Shown one piece after another: positions 34,315 through 42,806 of a DNA stretch of 64,000 bases. Position 1 is the first letter of the stretch, and each line of letters begins with the position of its first letter. This DNA is from Gemmatimonadota bacterium. Its GTDB lineage: Bacteria > Latescibacterota > UBA2968 > UBA8231. Position numbers and translations under genes: made by a program. The stretch spans positions 124,001 through 188,000 of the forward strand of contig VXML01000017.1 of the NCBI GenBank assembly GCA_009841115.1, in the 5' to 3' direction. The notes beneath the pieces are model-generated. The model was not told where the DNA came from. It did no database searches and saw only the letters and a list, made by a program, of their open reading frames with translations.

Positions 34315-34349
34315 GTTTCTTTACCCCTGTGGTGAATGGGAACAGGTCA

Positions 34350-35966
34350 CTAATCGCTGTTTCTCTCTTCTATCGTCAAGTACCGATTGACCGGCAGGTC
34401 GATAAAAATTTCGCGGTGCTGATCGGGCCAGCGCACTTCGAGCGTATCGACCCGCCTGACGCGCCCTAGCCCAAAGTGAAGGCGGCGGTCCTCGCTGGAC
34501 AGAAAACTGCTGCCGCAGACGAGATCGCGGATCTGCGTCCGCTCGCCAGCGACCAGTCGCGCTCGGGCACCAATGCCATCGCGGTTGCCGCGCGTCCCGA
34601 CCAAGCGCAGGCCCAGCCAATTCCGCCGGTTACCCACATCGTTGCGCAACAGCGAGGGCCGATCGTCGAGATTGGCCACGAAAACATCCAAGTCGCCGTC
34701 GTTGTCAAAGTCGAACACGTTGGCTCCTCGGCTGACGCGGGGCACTTCGGAGCCGAGCGCGACCTGCTTAAACGTTCCGTCGCCAACATTGGCAAAAAGA
34801 TGATTGGGCTGGGCGTACGCACTGCCGCTGCCAGCGCGGTCGATCTGCGGATACACGTGTCCGTTTGCCACCCACAGATCGAGGTCGCCATCGTGGTCAT
34901 AGTCGAAAAAACCCGCGCCAAAGCCCACGTACACCCATCCCGCACGCCCCAAGGCAGCTTCCGCGCTGACATCCGCAAAGGTGCCATCGCCTTCGTTGCG
35001 ATAGAGAGTATTGTACTCGTCTTCAAAATGCGTGGCGAGCAAATCGGGGTGGCCGTCGTTGTCGTAGTCGCCCCAAGCTATCCCCATGCTCGCTTGGATT
35101 TGTCCGCTGCGGCCATAGGCTAAGCGGGCTGGGAGAGAGTGGTCGGTAAAGCGGCCATCGCCGCGATTGCGATAAAAAAAGTTCGGACTGGAGTCATTGG
35201 CCACGAATAAGTCAGGCCAGCCGTCGGCATCCGCATCCGCAAATAGGACGCCTAACCCGTAGCCCGGGGAAGGGTGGTTGAGGAGCGCCCAAGCAGTGAT
35301 GTCGATAAACTCGTCGCCGTCGTTGCGATAAAACACATCCGCAGCTCCCACCAATCCCCTCGGGCCGACGAAGACCTCCACCCCCTTCCATTGCGCGCCC
35401 AAACGTTCAACCTCAGTCGAATCGAATACCGCATAGCTCGCCACGTATAGATCGAGATCGCCGTCGCGGTCGTAGTCAGCCCAAGCTGCGCCCGTGCTCC
35501 AATGAGAGGTGGCCACGCCAGCCGCTGTGGCCACCTCGGCAAAGCGATCGCCATCGTTGCGGTAGAGCAGATTCTCCCGCAATTGGGTCGCGTACAGGTC
35601 CTGGTCCCCATCGTTGTCAAAATCTGCGCTAGTCGCGCCCATACCCCAGCCACGGCCCGCAATCCCAAGCGCCTCGCCTACATCGAAAAAATGGTCGCCG
35701 TCGTTGCGATAGAGCGCATGGCCGCCGCCTTCGCCATTGACCCAGTACAGGTCTTGGTCGCCATCGCGGTCAAAATCGAGCGCGGCCGTACCGCCGCCTT
35801 TGGCCTCGGGGATATAGCCCTTTGCCAAGCTGCCGCTCGTGTGGACGCGGGTCAGACCGAGTTGGGCGGCCACATCGACGAAGGGGGCAAGCGGCTCGGC
35901 GGCGGCACAGCACGTCCATGGGACGCAGACTATCAGAGCCGTGCCCACAATCGCAATGCTTTTCAT
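34350..35966 (-). CDS. Exported CRTAC1-like FG-GAP/ASPIC-UnbV protein
   Basis: 538 residues from the ATG at 35966; a longer reading would run through the dehydratase gene. Signal peptide MKSIAIVGTALIVCVPWTCCAA. It carries about eight FG-GAP/VCBS beta-propeller repeats, each with a Ca2+ loop such as DFDRDGDQDLYWVN, DFDNDGDQDLY and DADADGWPDLF. The C-terminal ASPIC/UnbV domain is at ~455-535 (NWLGLRLVGTRGNRDGIGARARL ... LEVRWPDQHRE). Proteins of this type are secreted and of unclear function. It lies seven bases after the dehydratase gene. Confidence 0.85.
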   Translation of the reverse strand: MKSIAIVGTALIVCVPWTCCAAAEPLAPFVDVAAQLGLTRVHTSGSLAKGYIPEAKGGGTAALDFDRDGDQDLYWVNGEGGGHALYRNDGDHFFDVGEALGIAGRGWGMGATSADFDNDGDQDLYATQLRENLLYRNDGDRFAEVATAAGVATSHWSTGAAWADYDRDGDLDLYVASYAVFDSTEVERLGAQWKGVEVFVGPRGLVGAADVFYRNDGDEFIDITAWALLNHPSPGYGLGVLFADADADGWPDLFVANDSSPNFFYRNRGDGRFTDHSLPARLAYGRSGQIQASMGIAWGDYDNDGHPDLLATHFEDEYNTLYRNEGDGTFADVSAEAALGRAGWVYVGFGAGFFDYDHDGDLDLWVANGHVYPQIDRAGSGSAYAQPNHLFANVGDGTFKQVALGSEVPRVSRGANVFDFDNDGDLDVFVANLDDRPSLLRNDVGNRRNWLGLRLVGTRGNRDGIGARARLVAGERTQIRDLVCGSSFLSSEDRRLHFGLGRVRRVDTLEVRWPDQHREIFIDLPVNRYLTIEERNSD

Positions 35967-35973
35967 GGCTGCT

Positions 35974-37095
35974 TCAGTGTGGATCGCCCACTCGCCAGCG
36001 GTGCTTTTCCACCCCATCCATGTCCAGCTCAATCCCAAAACCCGGCCCGTCCGGCAACACAATGCAACTGTCCTCCACCTGCAGCGGCTCGGTGATGATC
36101 TCGTCCCGCCACGCAATGCCGGTGACAAACTCCATGGGGGCCACATTCGGTATGGAGGCCATCAAATGCGCGGCTGCTATGATGCCGACTGGGCCTTTGG
36201 TGTTGTGCGGTGATATGGGAACGTGAAAGGTATCAGCAATGGCCGCGATTTTGCGCACCTCGGTAATCCCACCAGCGTACATCAGGTCCGGTTGCGCTAC
36301 GTCGATTCCGTCTAGATCCAACAATTGGCGGTAGTGGCTCTTGGTGTTGAGCCGCTCGCTGCCCATGACCGGAATGGAGATTTCCCGCCGCACTTTTGGA
36401 TAGGCATGCAGGTCTTCCGGCGGCACGGGGTCTTCAAACACGTAGAGATCGGACGACTCTATGGCGCGGGCCAAGCGAATGCACTGGGCCACTGTGAAGC
36501 GGCCGTGGCAATCGATCAACAGCTTGACATCCGGCCCCACCGCTTCTCGCACTGCGGCGAAGTGCGCTGCCGTCTCTGTCGGATGGCCGTCGTCCGCGTA
36601 TTGACCGAAGTCGGCCCCACTCCGCGACCGCGCTCCACCTTTGAGCGCGGTGTACCCCTCTTCTACCTTTTCCCGCGCCATTTGCGCCGAATCCTCGGGC
36701 GTGGCACCGCCAAAGTGCGTATAGACCTCGACCCGGTCGCGAAACTTGCCGCCCAACAGTTCGACCACCGGCAAGTTCGCCACCTTGCCCTTGATGTCCC
36801 ACAGCGCTTGGTCAATGCCGCTCATGGCGCTCATCCACACGGGACCCGCCATGCGCCAGATGCCGCTCAGCGAAGAGCGCAAATAGAGCTTGTGCCACAA
36901 GTACTCGATGCGCGAGGGGTCTTCGCCGATCAATTCCTGTTTGAGATGCTCGACCGCGGCTACGACCACCGGCTCCTTTTGCGAATACGTGGCCTCGCCC
37001 AAGCCCACTAGACCTTCGTCTGTAAAGACCCGCACAATCGTCCATTTGCGGCCCGGCGAGTCGATTAGAATAGTATCAATATCGCGTATTTTCAT
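35974..37095 (-). CDS. Mandelate racemase/muconate-lactonizing-family sugar-acid dehydratase
   Basis: 373 residues. Enolase-superfamily enzyme, closest in look to galactonate-dehydratase-like members. Metal ligands: Asp195 (LLIDCHGR), Glu221 (FEDP) and Glu247 (GSERL); His197 and His297 (SPHNTKGP) are candidate acid/base residues, as in acid-sugar dehydratases. The lid region (SIAWR-like GIAWRDEI) is near the C-terminus. It has no signal peptide. The first ~18 bases of this gene reappear at 39579-39596 as a scar of the cassette duplication upstream. Confidence 0.9.
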   Translation of the reverse strand: MKIRDIDTILIDSPGRKWTIVRVFTDEGLVGLGEATYSQKEPVVVAAVEHLKQELIGEDPSRIEYLWHKLYLRSSLSGIWRMAGPVWMSAMSGIDQALWDIKGKVANLPVVELLGGKFRDRVEVYTHFGGATPEDSAQMAREKVEEGYTALKGGARSRSGADFGQYADDGHPTETAAHFAAVREAVGPDVKLLIDCHGRFTVAQCIRLARAIESSDLYVFEDPVPPEDLHAYPKVRREISIPVMGSERLNTKSHYRQLLDLDGIDVAQPDLMYAGGITEVRKIAAIADTFHVPISPHNTKGPVGIIAAAHLMASIPNVAPMEFVTGIAWRDEIITEPLQVEDSCIVLPDGPGFGIELDMDGVEKHRWRVGDPH

Positions 37096-37125
37096 CGCCC
37101 TAATTTTTCTTATGGGCTGTGAAGA

Positions 37126-38409
37126 TCAGAGGGTGGGTTCGGCTGTTGAAAGCTCCGCGCCATTATACGCCCATTGCAAGTGTATATGGCTGGTCGAGTG
37201 TCTTTGGCTGGTACGCCCCCCCGGCATATCCAGCGTCCGTTCCCAGCAATGGGGCGTCAACACGCCTTGCACTTCTTGGTAGCTATTGTAAGTAGTGATC
37301 CAAGTCGGCGGCAGAAAGTTGGGATTGGCTTGCTTGAACCATTGCTCTTCTTGGGGCGTTAGCTTTTCTCTGGTCTCGGCCAAGAGCGCCGTGCGACAGT
37401 CAAAGAGCGCCTCAAAATAGTGCCCGAACTTCCGGTCATCTACCAGCAAGACATCATGGCAAGTCCCGTCCTTATGGCGCTCCTGCTCGAGATAATCCAA
37501 GGCCACGCCCTCGCCCATAAAGCGGTCGATGAAATGCCAGCGGACCTCTTCTCCCCGGTGGCGCTTTGCGGCCAAATCAGGAGGCAGGGTGTCTCTATAC
37601 CGCCCCCAGCGATTTTCAAAGAGCGCCTCGAATGTACCCCGCTCCCGGATGGAGGGATTTTTGCTCACATAAGACGGGTTGGAGACCGCCGGGTCGAACG
37701 AAACCTCTACCTTGTACTTTTCTTTTTTGGATACCGCGTGATTCCCCCATCCCTCGTAGTGCCAAGTCGCCACCGGATACAGATAAGGGGTCACTGGGGC
37801 CACCTTTAGGCAAACACCACCTTGGCAAGAAGGCCTTTTCAAATCTCTTACATTGGACTCTAACCACACCATCGCACTCATTGCTCGTATTTCGAGCAGA
37901 CGCTGCCTACCGCCCATAGCTTCAATCGCCCGCTCTACCACCTCCAAGGCCCGGTCGCGGTCTGCACCCATCTTGGCTAGGGGAAAGCGCACGTAGTCCT
38001 CGCGAAAGTTTCCTTCGGCGGCCACAAACGCCAAGAGCAAGGAGTCGATATTCACATCGCCAGACCGCTCTATCCGTATCCTCTTTTCGAGGTGAGCCAT
38101 GGCGTCGCGTCCCTCGGGCGGCAATTGCTCTGCAATCTCGTCAAGAGGAACGGATTCGGCAGGTTCCTGAGCAAGCTGTCGTGGAGCACCCTTGACAACC
38201 AAGCGCTGCATTTGCCGCTCGTGCAAAGCGGGTTTCGTGGGATCAAAGACCCTCGTTTCCAGTGTGTGCGGCGGCAGACGAAAAACCACCTGAAGGGCCG
38301 GTTGCGAGTCCGGCATAGTAGGAGTCAACAAGACTACAGCCAGATGCAGAAGGGCCGAGAGGAATAGGCAGACAGCCACTCGCTTGGTTTCGGTTGTGGA
38401 CCACTGCAT
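37126..38409 (-). CDS. Unknown membrane-anchored periplasmic protein A1
   Basis: 427 residues; ATG with AAAGGAGA upstream. A single N-terminal helix (RVAVCLFLSALLHLAVVLLTP) resembles the TonB anchor (ALLHLAVVLL). A linker of ~120 residues follows. The remainder starts with ALEVVERAIEAMGGRQRLLEIRAMSAMVWLES, a helix-turn phrase seen at the start of LolA-like/outer-membrane-lipoprotein-sorting domains, and contains PYLYPVATWHYEGWGNHAV. I do not recognise the family. It is paralogous to 39632-40882. The last ~25 residues before the shared HLQWAYN differ from the paralog and are longer by an insert. Confidence 0.7.
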   Translation of the reverse strand: MQWSTTETKRVAVCLFLSALLHLAVVLLTPTMPDSQPALQVVFRLPPHTLETRVFDPTKPALHERQMQRLVVKGAPRQLAQEPAESVPLDEIAEQLPPEGRDAMAHLEKRIRIERSGDVNIDSLLLAFVAAEGNFREDYVRFPLAKMGADRDRALEVVERAIEAMGGRQRLLEIRAMSAMVWLESNVRDLKRPSCQGGVCLKVAPVTPYLYPVATWHYEGWGNHAVSKKEKYKVEVSFDPAVSNPSYVSKNPSIRERGTFEALFENRWGRYRDTLPPDLAAKRHRGEEVRWHFIDRFMGEGVALDYLEQERHKDGTCHDVLLVDDRKFGHYFEALFDCRTALLAETREKLTPQEEQWFKQANPNFLPPTWITTYNSYQEVQGVLTPHCWERTLDMPGGRTSQRHSTSHIHLQWAYNGAELSTAEPTL

Positions 38410-38427
38410 AGCGATCTCCTTTCGTAC

Positions 38428-39510
38428 TCAGCGACGCAGACGACCGTTTTCAAGCAAACAGCCGAACACTTCTTGCGCCACACTGCGAGCTACTTCTTGG
38501 TAAAAATCATCGATAATAGGTGCCTTGTCCATCTCGAAGGCTGCATTAACGACGAGCCACTTATTCAGTAACTCTTTGTCTTCAAGCATATCTTTCATTA
38601 CCAACTGCACGGAGGTCTGTAGCTTGAATTGTTGCTGGTCATTATCCTTGCGGAATGAGTACCAGTCTGCCAAGTAATCCAAAGTATAGCGGGCGTCCTT
38701 GACAGATGCGATATCCGTGGTCCAATGGACGCGACGGAACTGTTTGAGTTCGTCCAAGAGGACTGGTCGAATGGACTCATGCATTGCGAGGAGAATTTTC
38801 TTTTTTGTAGTCTGAGACGAAGCGACCTTAAGTATCTTAGAAAAGACCACATCGTTTATCACACTGTCTATATCTATTCGATGGTGGCCAGATCGGCCAG
38901 ACAATATAAGACCTTGATCGAGAACGGCCTGCAAGTCCCCACTATTGCGCGTCTTCACTAACACCTTAAAGGTTCCAGTCGGAGCATTTACCACGCTCTC
39001 CTCCTCGACCAGCTCCTCCACCACCGGCGACCCGACAAACGGAATCAGCAGCGCCGCGGTATAATCCAACGCTTGAAACTTGAGCAACTTGCTTTTACTC
39101 GCCGCCCTCGCAATCAGCGGCTCCAGCCCAACGTTCTCTTCTTTCTTTAACAGATCGCCAGCCATATCCACGACCCGCACCAAATACGCCTTGGCATCGC
39201 GCTCAGAAAAATGTTCCCCGTGCAGCGCAAAGAGCTGTTCGCCGAGGGCCGTAGATTTCTTGCAATGAGTCTTTAGGTCCCGTAACAACGAGACCAAAGA
39301 ATCCCGACTCGCGGCAGCCGACAATCCAGACGCGGTACTGACATCCGCGACGAACTCATCCAACGTTCCCTTGTCGTCCCGCTCCATGCGGTCGCGCAAC
39401 TGCTCCAAGGCCACGAGCACAAAACCTGTTTCTTGTACAGGAACAGCGAAAGCACTCGATGACATGCAGAAAAAAACGCAAACAGCAATGCAGCACCATG
39501 TATTATTCAC
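38428..39510 (-). CDS. Unknown secreted helical protein B1
   Basis: 360 residues from a GTG at 39510 with AAGGAGGT upstream. Signal peptide (CIAVCVFFCMSSSAFAV). The mature protein is mostly helical with a Cys at TAACKK-like position (LKTHCKKS). Residues 1-175 are nearly identical to the paralog at 40923-41942, while the C-terminal half is clearly diverged, so the two copies are mosaics. No family recognised. A 28-codon reading frame (39593-39507) made from the dehydratase scar overlaps its start. Confidence 0.7.
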   Translation of the reverse strand: MNNTWCCIAVCVFFCMSSSAFAVPVQETGFVLVALEQLRDRMERDDKGTLDEFVADVSTASGLSAAASRDSLVSLLRDLKTHCKKSTALGEQLFALHGEHFSERDAKAYLVRVVDMAGDLLKKEENVGLEPLIARAASKSKLLKFQALDYTAALLIPFVGSPVVEELVEEESVVNAPTGTFKVLVKTRNSGDLQAVLDQGLILSGRSGHHRIDIDSVINDVVFSKILKVASSQTTKKKILLAMHESIRPVLLDELKQFRRVHWTTDIASVKDARYTLDYLADWYSFRKDNDQQQFKLQTSVQLVMKDMLEDKELLNKWLVVNAAFEMDKAPIIDDFYQEVARSVAQEVFGCLLENGRLRR

Positions 39511-39593
39511 GCATCTACCTCCTTGCTAAGTACACGACAGTAGATATCATAGATAATACCGGGGACGCCGCTCACATTATCGCGTATTTTCAT
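39507..39593 (-). pseudogene. Scar of the dehydratase 5' end, fused to a 28-codon frame
   Basis: It begins ATG AAA ATA CGC GAT A as the dehydratase gene does, then diverges. The frame stays open for 28 codons (MKIRDNVSGVPGIIYDIYCR then VLSKEVDA) and stops at a TGA that overlaps the GTG start of B1 (GTGA). It may act by chance as a translated leader for B1. Confidence 0.6.
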
Positions 39594-39631
39594 CGCACTA
39601 ACCTTCCTTTTGTACTGTGCAAGGATACTTC

Positions 39632-40882
39632 CTATCGAACGGGTTCGGCTGTTGACGGCTCCGCGTCATTATACGCCCATTGCAAATATACAGAAATGGT
39701 ATTCCACCCCTCCGTCCGTTCCCAGCGATGGGGCGTCAACACGCCTTGCACTTCTTGGTAGCGATCGTAAACCGTGATCCAAGTCGGCGGATTGACCTTG
39801 GGATTGGCTTGTCTAAACCATTGCTCTTCTTGGGGCGTCAGCTTCTCTCTGGTAACGGATAGGAGTGCCGTGCGACAGTCAAAGAGCGCCTCAAAATAGT
39901 GCCCGTACTTCCGGTCATCGACCAGCACGACCTCAAAGCAAGTCCCGTCTCGACTGCGCTCTTGTCCCAAGTAATCCAAGGCCACGCCCTCGCCTAAGAA
40001 GCGGTCGATGAAATGCCAACGGACCTCTTCACCCCGGTGGCGCATTGCGGCTAAATTAGGAGGCAGGTTGCTTCCATACTGACTCCAGCGATCGTTAAAG
40101 AGCGTCTCGAATATTCTCGGTTGTCGCTCGGGATTTTTGCTCACATAAGACGGGTTGGGGACCGCCGGGTCAAACGAAACCTCTACTTTGTATTTTTTCT
40201 TTTTAGCTACCGCGTGATTCCCCCAGCCTTCGTAGTGCCAAGTCGCCACCGGGTACAGATAGGGGTTCACTGAGATCACCGACAGAGGAACACCATTTTG
40301 CCAAGAAGGCATTCTTAGCTCCTTTAAGTTGACCTCTATCCACACCATCGCGCTCATTTCTTTTATTGCGAGCAGGCGCTTCCTACCGCCCATCGCCTCA
40401 ATCGCCCGCTCTATCACCTCCAACGCCCGGTCGCGGTCTGCGCCTATAGATAGGGGAAAGCGCGCGTAGCCCTCGCGAAAGTCTCCTTCGGCGGCCATGC
40501 GTGCCAAGAGCAAGGAGTCGATGTTCACATAGTCAGACCACTCTATCTGCATCCTCTTTTCCAAGTGAGCCATGTCGTCGCGCGCCTCGGGCGGCAGTTG
40601 CTCTGCAATCTCGCCAAGAGGAACGGATTCGGCGGGTTCCTGAGCAAGCTGCAATGGCGCACCCTTGACGACCAGCCGCTGCATTTGCCGCTCGTGCAAA
40701 GCGGGTCTCGTAGGATCAAAGGCCCTCATTTCCAGTGTACGCGGCGGCGGACGAAAAACCACCTGAAGGGCCGGTTGCGGATCAGGTGTGGAAGGAGTCA
40801 ACAAGACCACAGCCAAATGCAGGAGAGCCGAAAGGAATAGGCAGACGGCCAGTCTCTTGGTTTCGGTTGAGGACCGGTGCAT
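39632..40882 (-). CDS. Unknown membrane-anchored periplasmic protein A2
   Basis: 416 residues from the ATG at 40882 (homologous with the A1 start; AAAGAGA upstream). Same plan as A1: TonB-like anchor, linker with LALDEIAEQLPPE-type segment, then a domain starting ALEVIERAIEAMGGRKRLLAIKEMSAMVW and including PYLYPVATWHYEGWGNHAV, HFIDRFLGEGVALDYL and FEALFDCRTALL. Differences from A1 are scattered, with a shorter C-terminal region. Probably an inner-membrane-anchored periplasmic protein; function unknown. Confidence 0.7.
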   Translation of the reverse strand: MHRSSTETKRLAVCLFLSALLHLAVVLLTPSTPDPQPALQVVFRPPPRTLEMRAFDPTRPALHERQMQRLVVKGAPLQLAQEPAESVPLGEIAEQLPPEARDDMAHLEKRMQIEWSDYVNIDSLLLARMAAEGDFREGYARFPLSIGADRDRALEVIERAIEAMGGRKRLLAIKEMSAMVWIEVNLKELRMPSWQNGVPLSVISVNPYLYPVATWHYEGWGNHAVAKKKKYKVEVSFDPAVPNPSYVSKNPERQPRIFETLFNDRWSQYGSNLPPNLAAMRHRGEEVRWHFIDRFLGEGVALDYLGQERSRDGTCFEVVLVDDRKYGHYFEALFDCRTALLSVTREKLTPQEEQWFRQANPKVNPPTWITVYDRYQEVQGVLTPHRWERTEGWNTISVYLQWAYNDAEPSTAEPVR

Positions 40883-40922
40883 ATCAATCTCTTTTCGCAC
40901 TCAGCGACGGATATGAGCGTTT

Positions 40923-41942
40923 TTAATCAAACAACGGCGACACTTCTTGCGCCACAGTGAGAGCTGCCTCTTGGTAAAAATCATCGAGAATGGAATCATC
41001 GTCCGACCTGAAGTCCTTGAGGATGACAAGTGTCTTCTCTAACACCACTTCGTCCTTGAGCACATCCTGCACTATCAACTGCAAGTTGGTCTGTAACACA
41101 AGTCGTCCGGAGTTATCCTTGCCAGCCATGTACCCGCTTACAACGTAATCCAAGATGTAGCGAATGTCTTTAGCCGAAGGATCTTGGGTCCAGCGGACAC
41201 GGTCGAACCGTTTGAACTCGTCCAAGAGAGCCGGTCGGACTGACTCATGCAGGGTAAGAAGCTTTCTCTTAGCCCTAGTATTCGGAGGGATATTAAATAT
41301 CCTGAAGAAAGCGTCGTCTCTTACTTGACTGTACATCTGAACCAATTGATCAACCTGCTCAGACAAGCCCTCACTGTTACGAGTCCTCACCAACACCTTA
41401 AAGGTTCCGGGTAGGGCGCTTACCGCGCCCTCATCCTCGACCGGCTCTTCCGCCACCGACGATCCGACAAATGGAATCAGCAGCGCCACTGTATAATCCA
41501 ACGCTTGAAATTTGAGCAGCTTGCTTTTGCTCGCCGCCCTCGCAATCAGCGGCTCCAGCCCAACGTTCTCTTCTTTCTTTAACAGATCGCCAGCCATATC
41601 CACGACCCGCACCAAGTACGCCTTGGCCTCGCGCTCAGAAAAATGCTCCCCGTGCAGTGCAAAAAGCTGTTCGCCGAGGGCTGTAGATTTCTTGCAATGA
41701 GTCTTTAAGTCCCGCAACAGTGAGATCAAAGAATCCCGGCTCACAGCAGCCGACAATCCAGACGCGGTGCTTACATCCGCGACAAACTCATCCAACGCTC
41801 CCTTATCGTCCCGCTCCATGCGATCGCGCAACTGCTCCAAAGCCACGAGCACAAAACTCGTCTCCTGTGCAGAAGCGGCGAAAGCACTCGATGACATGCA
41901 GAAAAAGACGCAAACCGCAATGCGGCACCATGTGTTATTCAT
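40923..41942 (-). CDS. Unknown secreted helical protein B2
   Basis: 339 residues from the ATG at 41942 (AGGAG eight bases upstream; a second ATG two codons earlier is too close to it). Signal peptide like B1. Residues ~1-175 match B1 almost throughout (for example LVALEQLRDRMERDDKG); after TFKVLVRTRNS the sequences part, though LHESVRPALLDEFKRF and the end FYQEAALTVAQEV remain alignable. No family recognised. Confidence 0.7.
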   Translation of the reverse strand: MNNTWCRIAVCVFFCMSSSAFAASAQETSFVLVALEQLRDRMERDDKGALDEFVADVSTASGLSAAVSRDSLISLLRDLKTHCKKSTALGEQLFALHGEHFSEREAKAYLVRVVDMAGDLLKKEENVGLEPLIARAASKSKLLKFQALDYTVALLIPFVGSSVAEEPVEDEGAVSALPGTFKVLVRTRNSEGLSEQVDQLVQMYSQVRDDAFFRIFNIPPNTRAKRKLLTLHESVRPALLDEFKRFDRVRWTQDPSAKDIRYILDYVVSGYMAGKDNSGRLVLQTNLQLIVQDVLKDEVVLEKTLVILKDFRSDDDSILDDFYQEAALTVAQEVSPLFD

Positions 41943-41957
41943 GTGCATATCTCCTAG

Positions 41958-42050
41958 TCAAATCTGCGTCAGAAAGCTGCCCGTATGCCCGGTAATGTAA
42001 TCGGCTACCAGCCAGACGCCGGCCTTCTCCAAGGCCCAATTATGTTCAAA
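41958..42050 (-). pseudogene. Possible gene remnant, 30 codons
   Basis: In the gap between B2 and the isochorismatase-like gene one frame reads FEHNWALEKAGVWLVADYIT then GHTGSFLTQI and stops. Codon use is gene-like, but there is no start codon and the frame is closed on the left by a TGA. It may be the last part of a lost gene. I do not recognise it. Confidence 0.3.
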
Positions 42051-42060
42051 TCAGCAAACG

Positions 42061-42774
42061 CTAGCGACGAGTTTCTTGCTCTACCTGCTGGCACGCCGCG
42101 ATGAATTCCTCAGCCGTGGTGGTATAACCAATCAGATGTTCAAAGTTGCGCAGCGTAATCCGGTTAATCCAACCACCTTCCGGCAGGCTGTCGTCTAGCG
42201 TGTCTGGCATCTCGATCGTACCAGGAGCATTGGAGCAATCGCGCAAGAGAATGACGCGGTAATTCCGCCCTACGGCTTCGGCGCAGGTGTAGTGCAAGCA
42301 GGCCCGCCGGCTGTAGCCAACCACGAACAGCGTCTTAATACCATAGCTGCGCAAGTGCTGGTCCAAGAAGGTGTCGTGAAAGCCGCTCCATATCCACTTG
42401 GGGAAATTGCGCTCGCCCTCGCGGGGAGCCACGTAGTCGAGGTATTCGGGTTTGTATTCTTGCCGCGCCCAACTCGCAATGCCGTTGCCGCCGCTACCTC
42501 CCTTGGTCTTGCCCCAGATCTCACCCACGATGTTGCCGGGATCGGCCACTAGGCGCAGGTCGTTGTGGACGTAGTTGACCAGCATCCCACTGCTGCGGGC
42601 GGCTTGCAAAGCCGGAGCAATGAAGTTCTTGGTCGTTGGATTGGGCGAGCGCCCATCGACATCCACCAACAGAAAGGCGCACTCGGCGAACTTTAGGGTC
42701 AGAGTCTCGTACCCATAGTCGTACCCGCCAGGATAATCCTTGTAATAGCGAATGGGAATTTGGATATTGGACAT
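42061..42774 (-). CDS. Isochorismatase-like cysteine hydrolase
   Basis: 237 residues from the ATG at 42774 (GGAGGGATTT upstream). The Asp-Lys-Cys triad of the family fits Asp38 (LLVDVDG), Lys126 (NFPKWIWSGF) and Cys159 (YSRRACLHYTC). The segment KTLFVVGYSRRACLHYT is the typical nucleophile strand-turn. Family members hydrolyse amides such as nicotinamide, ureido acids or isochorismate. Its neighbour is an amidohydrolase, so both may act in one degradation route. Confidence 0.8.
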   Translation of the reverse strand: MSNIQIPIRYYKDYPGGYDYGYETLTLKFAECAFLLVDVDGRSPNPTTKNFIAPALQAARSSGMLVNYVHNDLRLVADPGNIVGEIWGKTKGGSGGNGIASWARQEYKPEYLDYVAPREGERNFPKWIWSGFHDTFLDQHLRSYGIKTLFVVGYSRRACLHYTCAEAVGRNYRVILLRDCSNAPGTIEMPDTLDDSLPEGGWINRITLRNFEHLIGYTTTAEEFIAACQQVEQETRR

Positions 42775-42806
42775 AAATCCCTCCTTCAATTCAATAAATT
42801 CTCGCA

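Larger units (their letters stand above)
37081..41942 (-). repeat. Tandem duplication of a two-gene cassette
   Basis: Unit 1 covers 37081-39510 and unit 2 covers 39579-41942. Each holds, in transcription order, a secreted helical protein gene and then a membrane-anchored protein gene. The units are homologous along their length, including the sequence downstream of the second gene. The 18 bases at 37081-37098 (start of the dehydratase gene) recur exactly at 39579-39596. The ancestral order was therefore B-A-dehydratase, duplicated to B2-A2-scar-B1-A1-dehydratase. Confidence 0.85.

Noticed and set aside
35967..36146. Longer N-terminus for the CRTAC1-like protein
   Set aside because: It would overlap the dehydratase gene; the ATG at 35966 starts a clear signal peptide.
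42051..42053. A third in-frame UGA (before the remnant at 41958-42050) as another Sec codon
   Set aside because: No start codon precedes it except inside the isochorismatase-like gene in another frame, no Cys-homologous family is recognisable, and no good hairpin follows.
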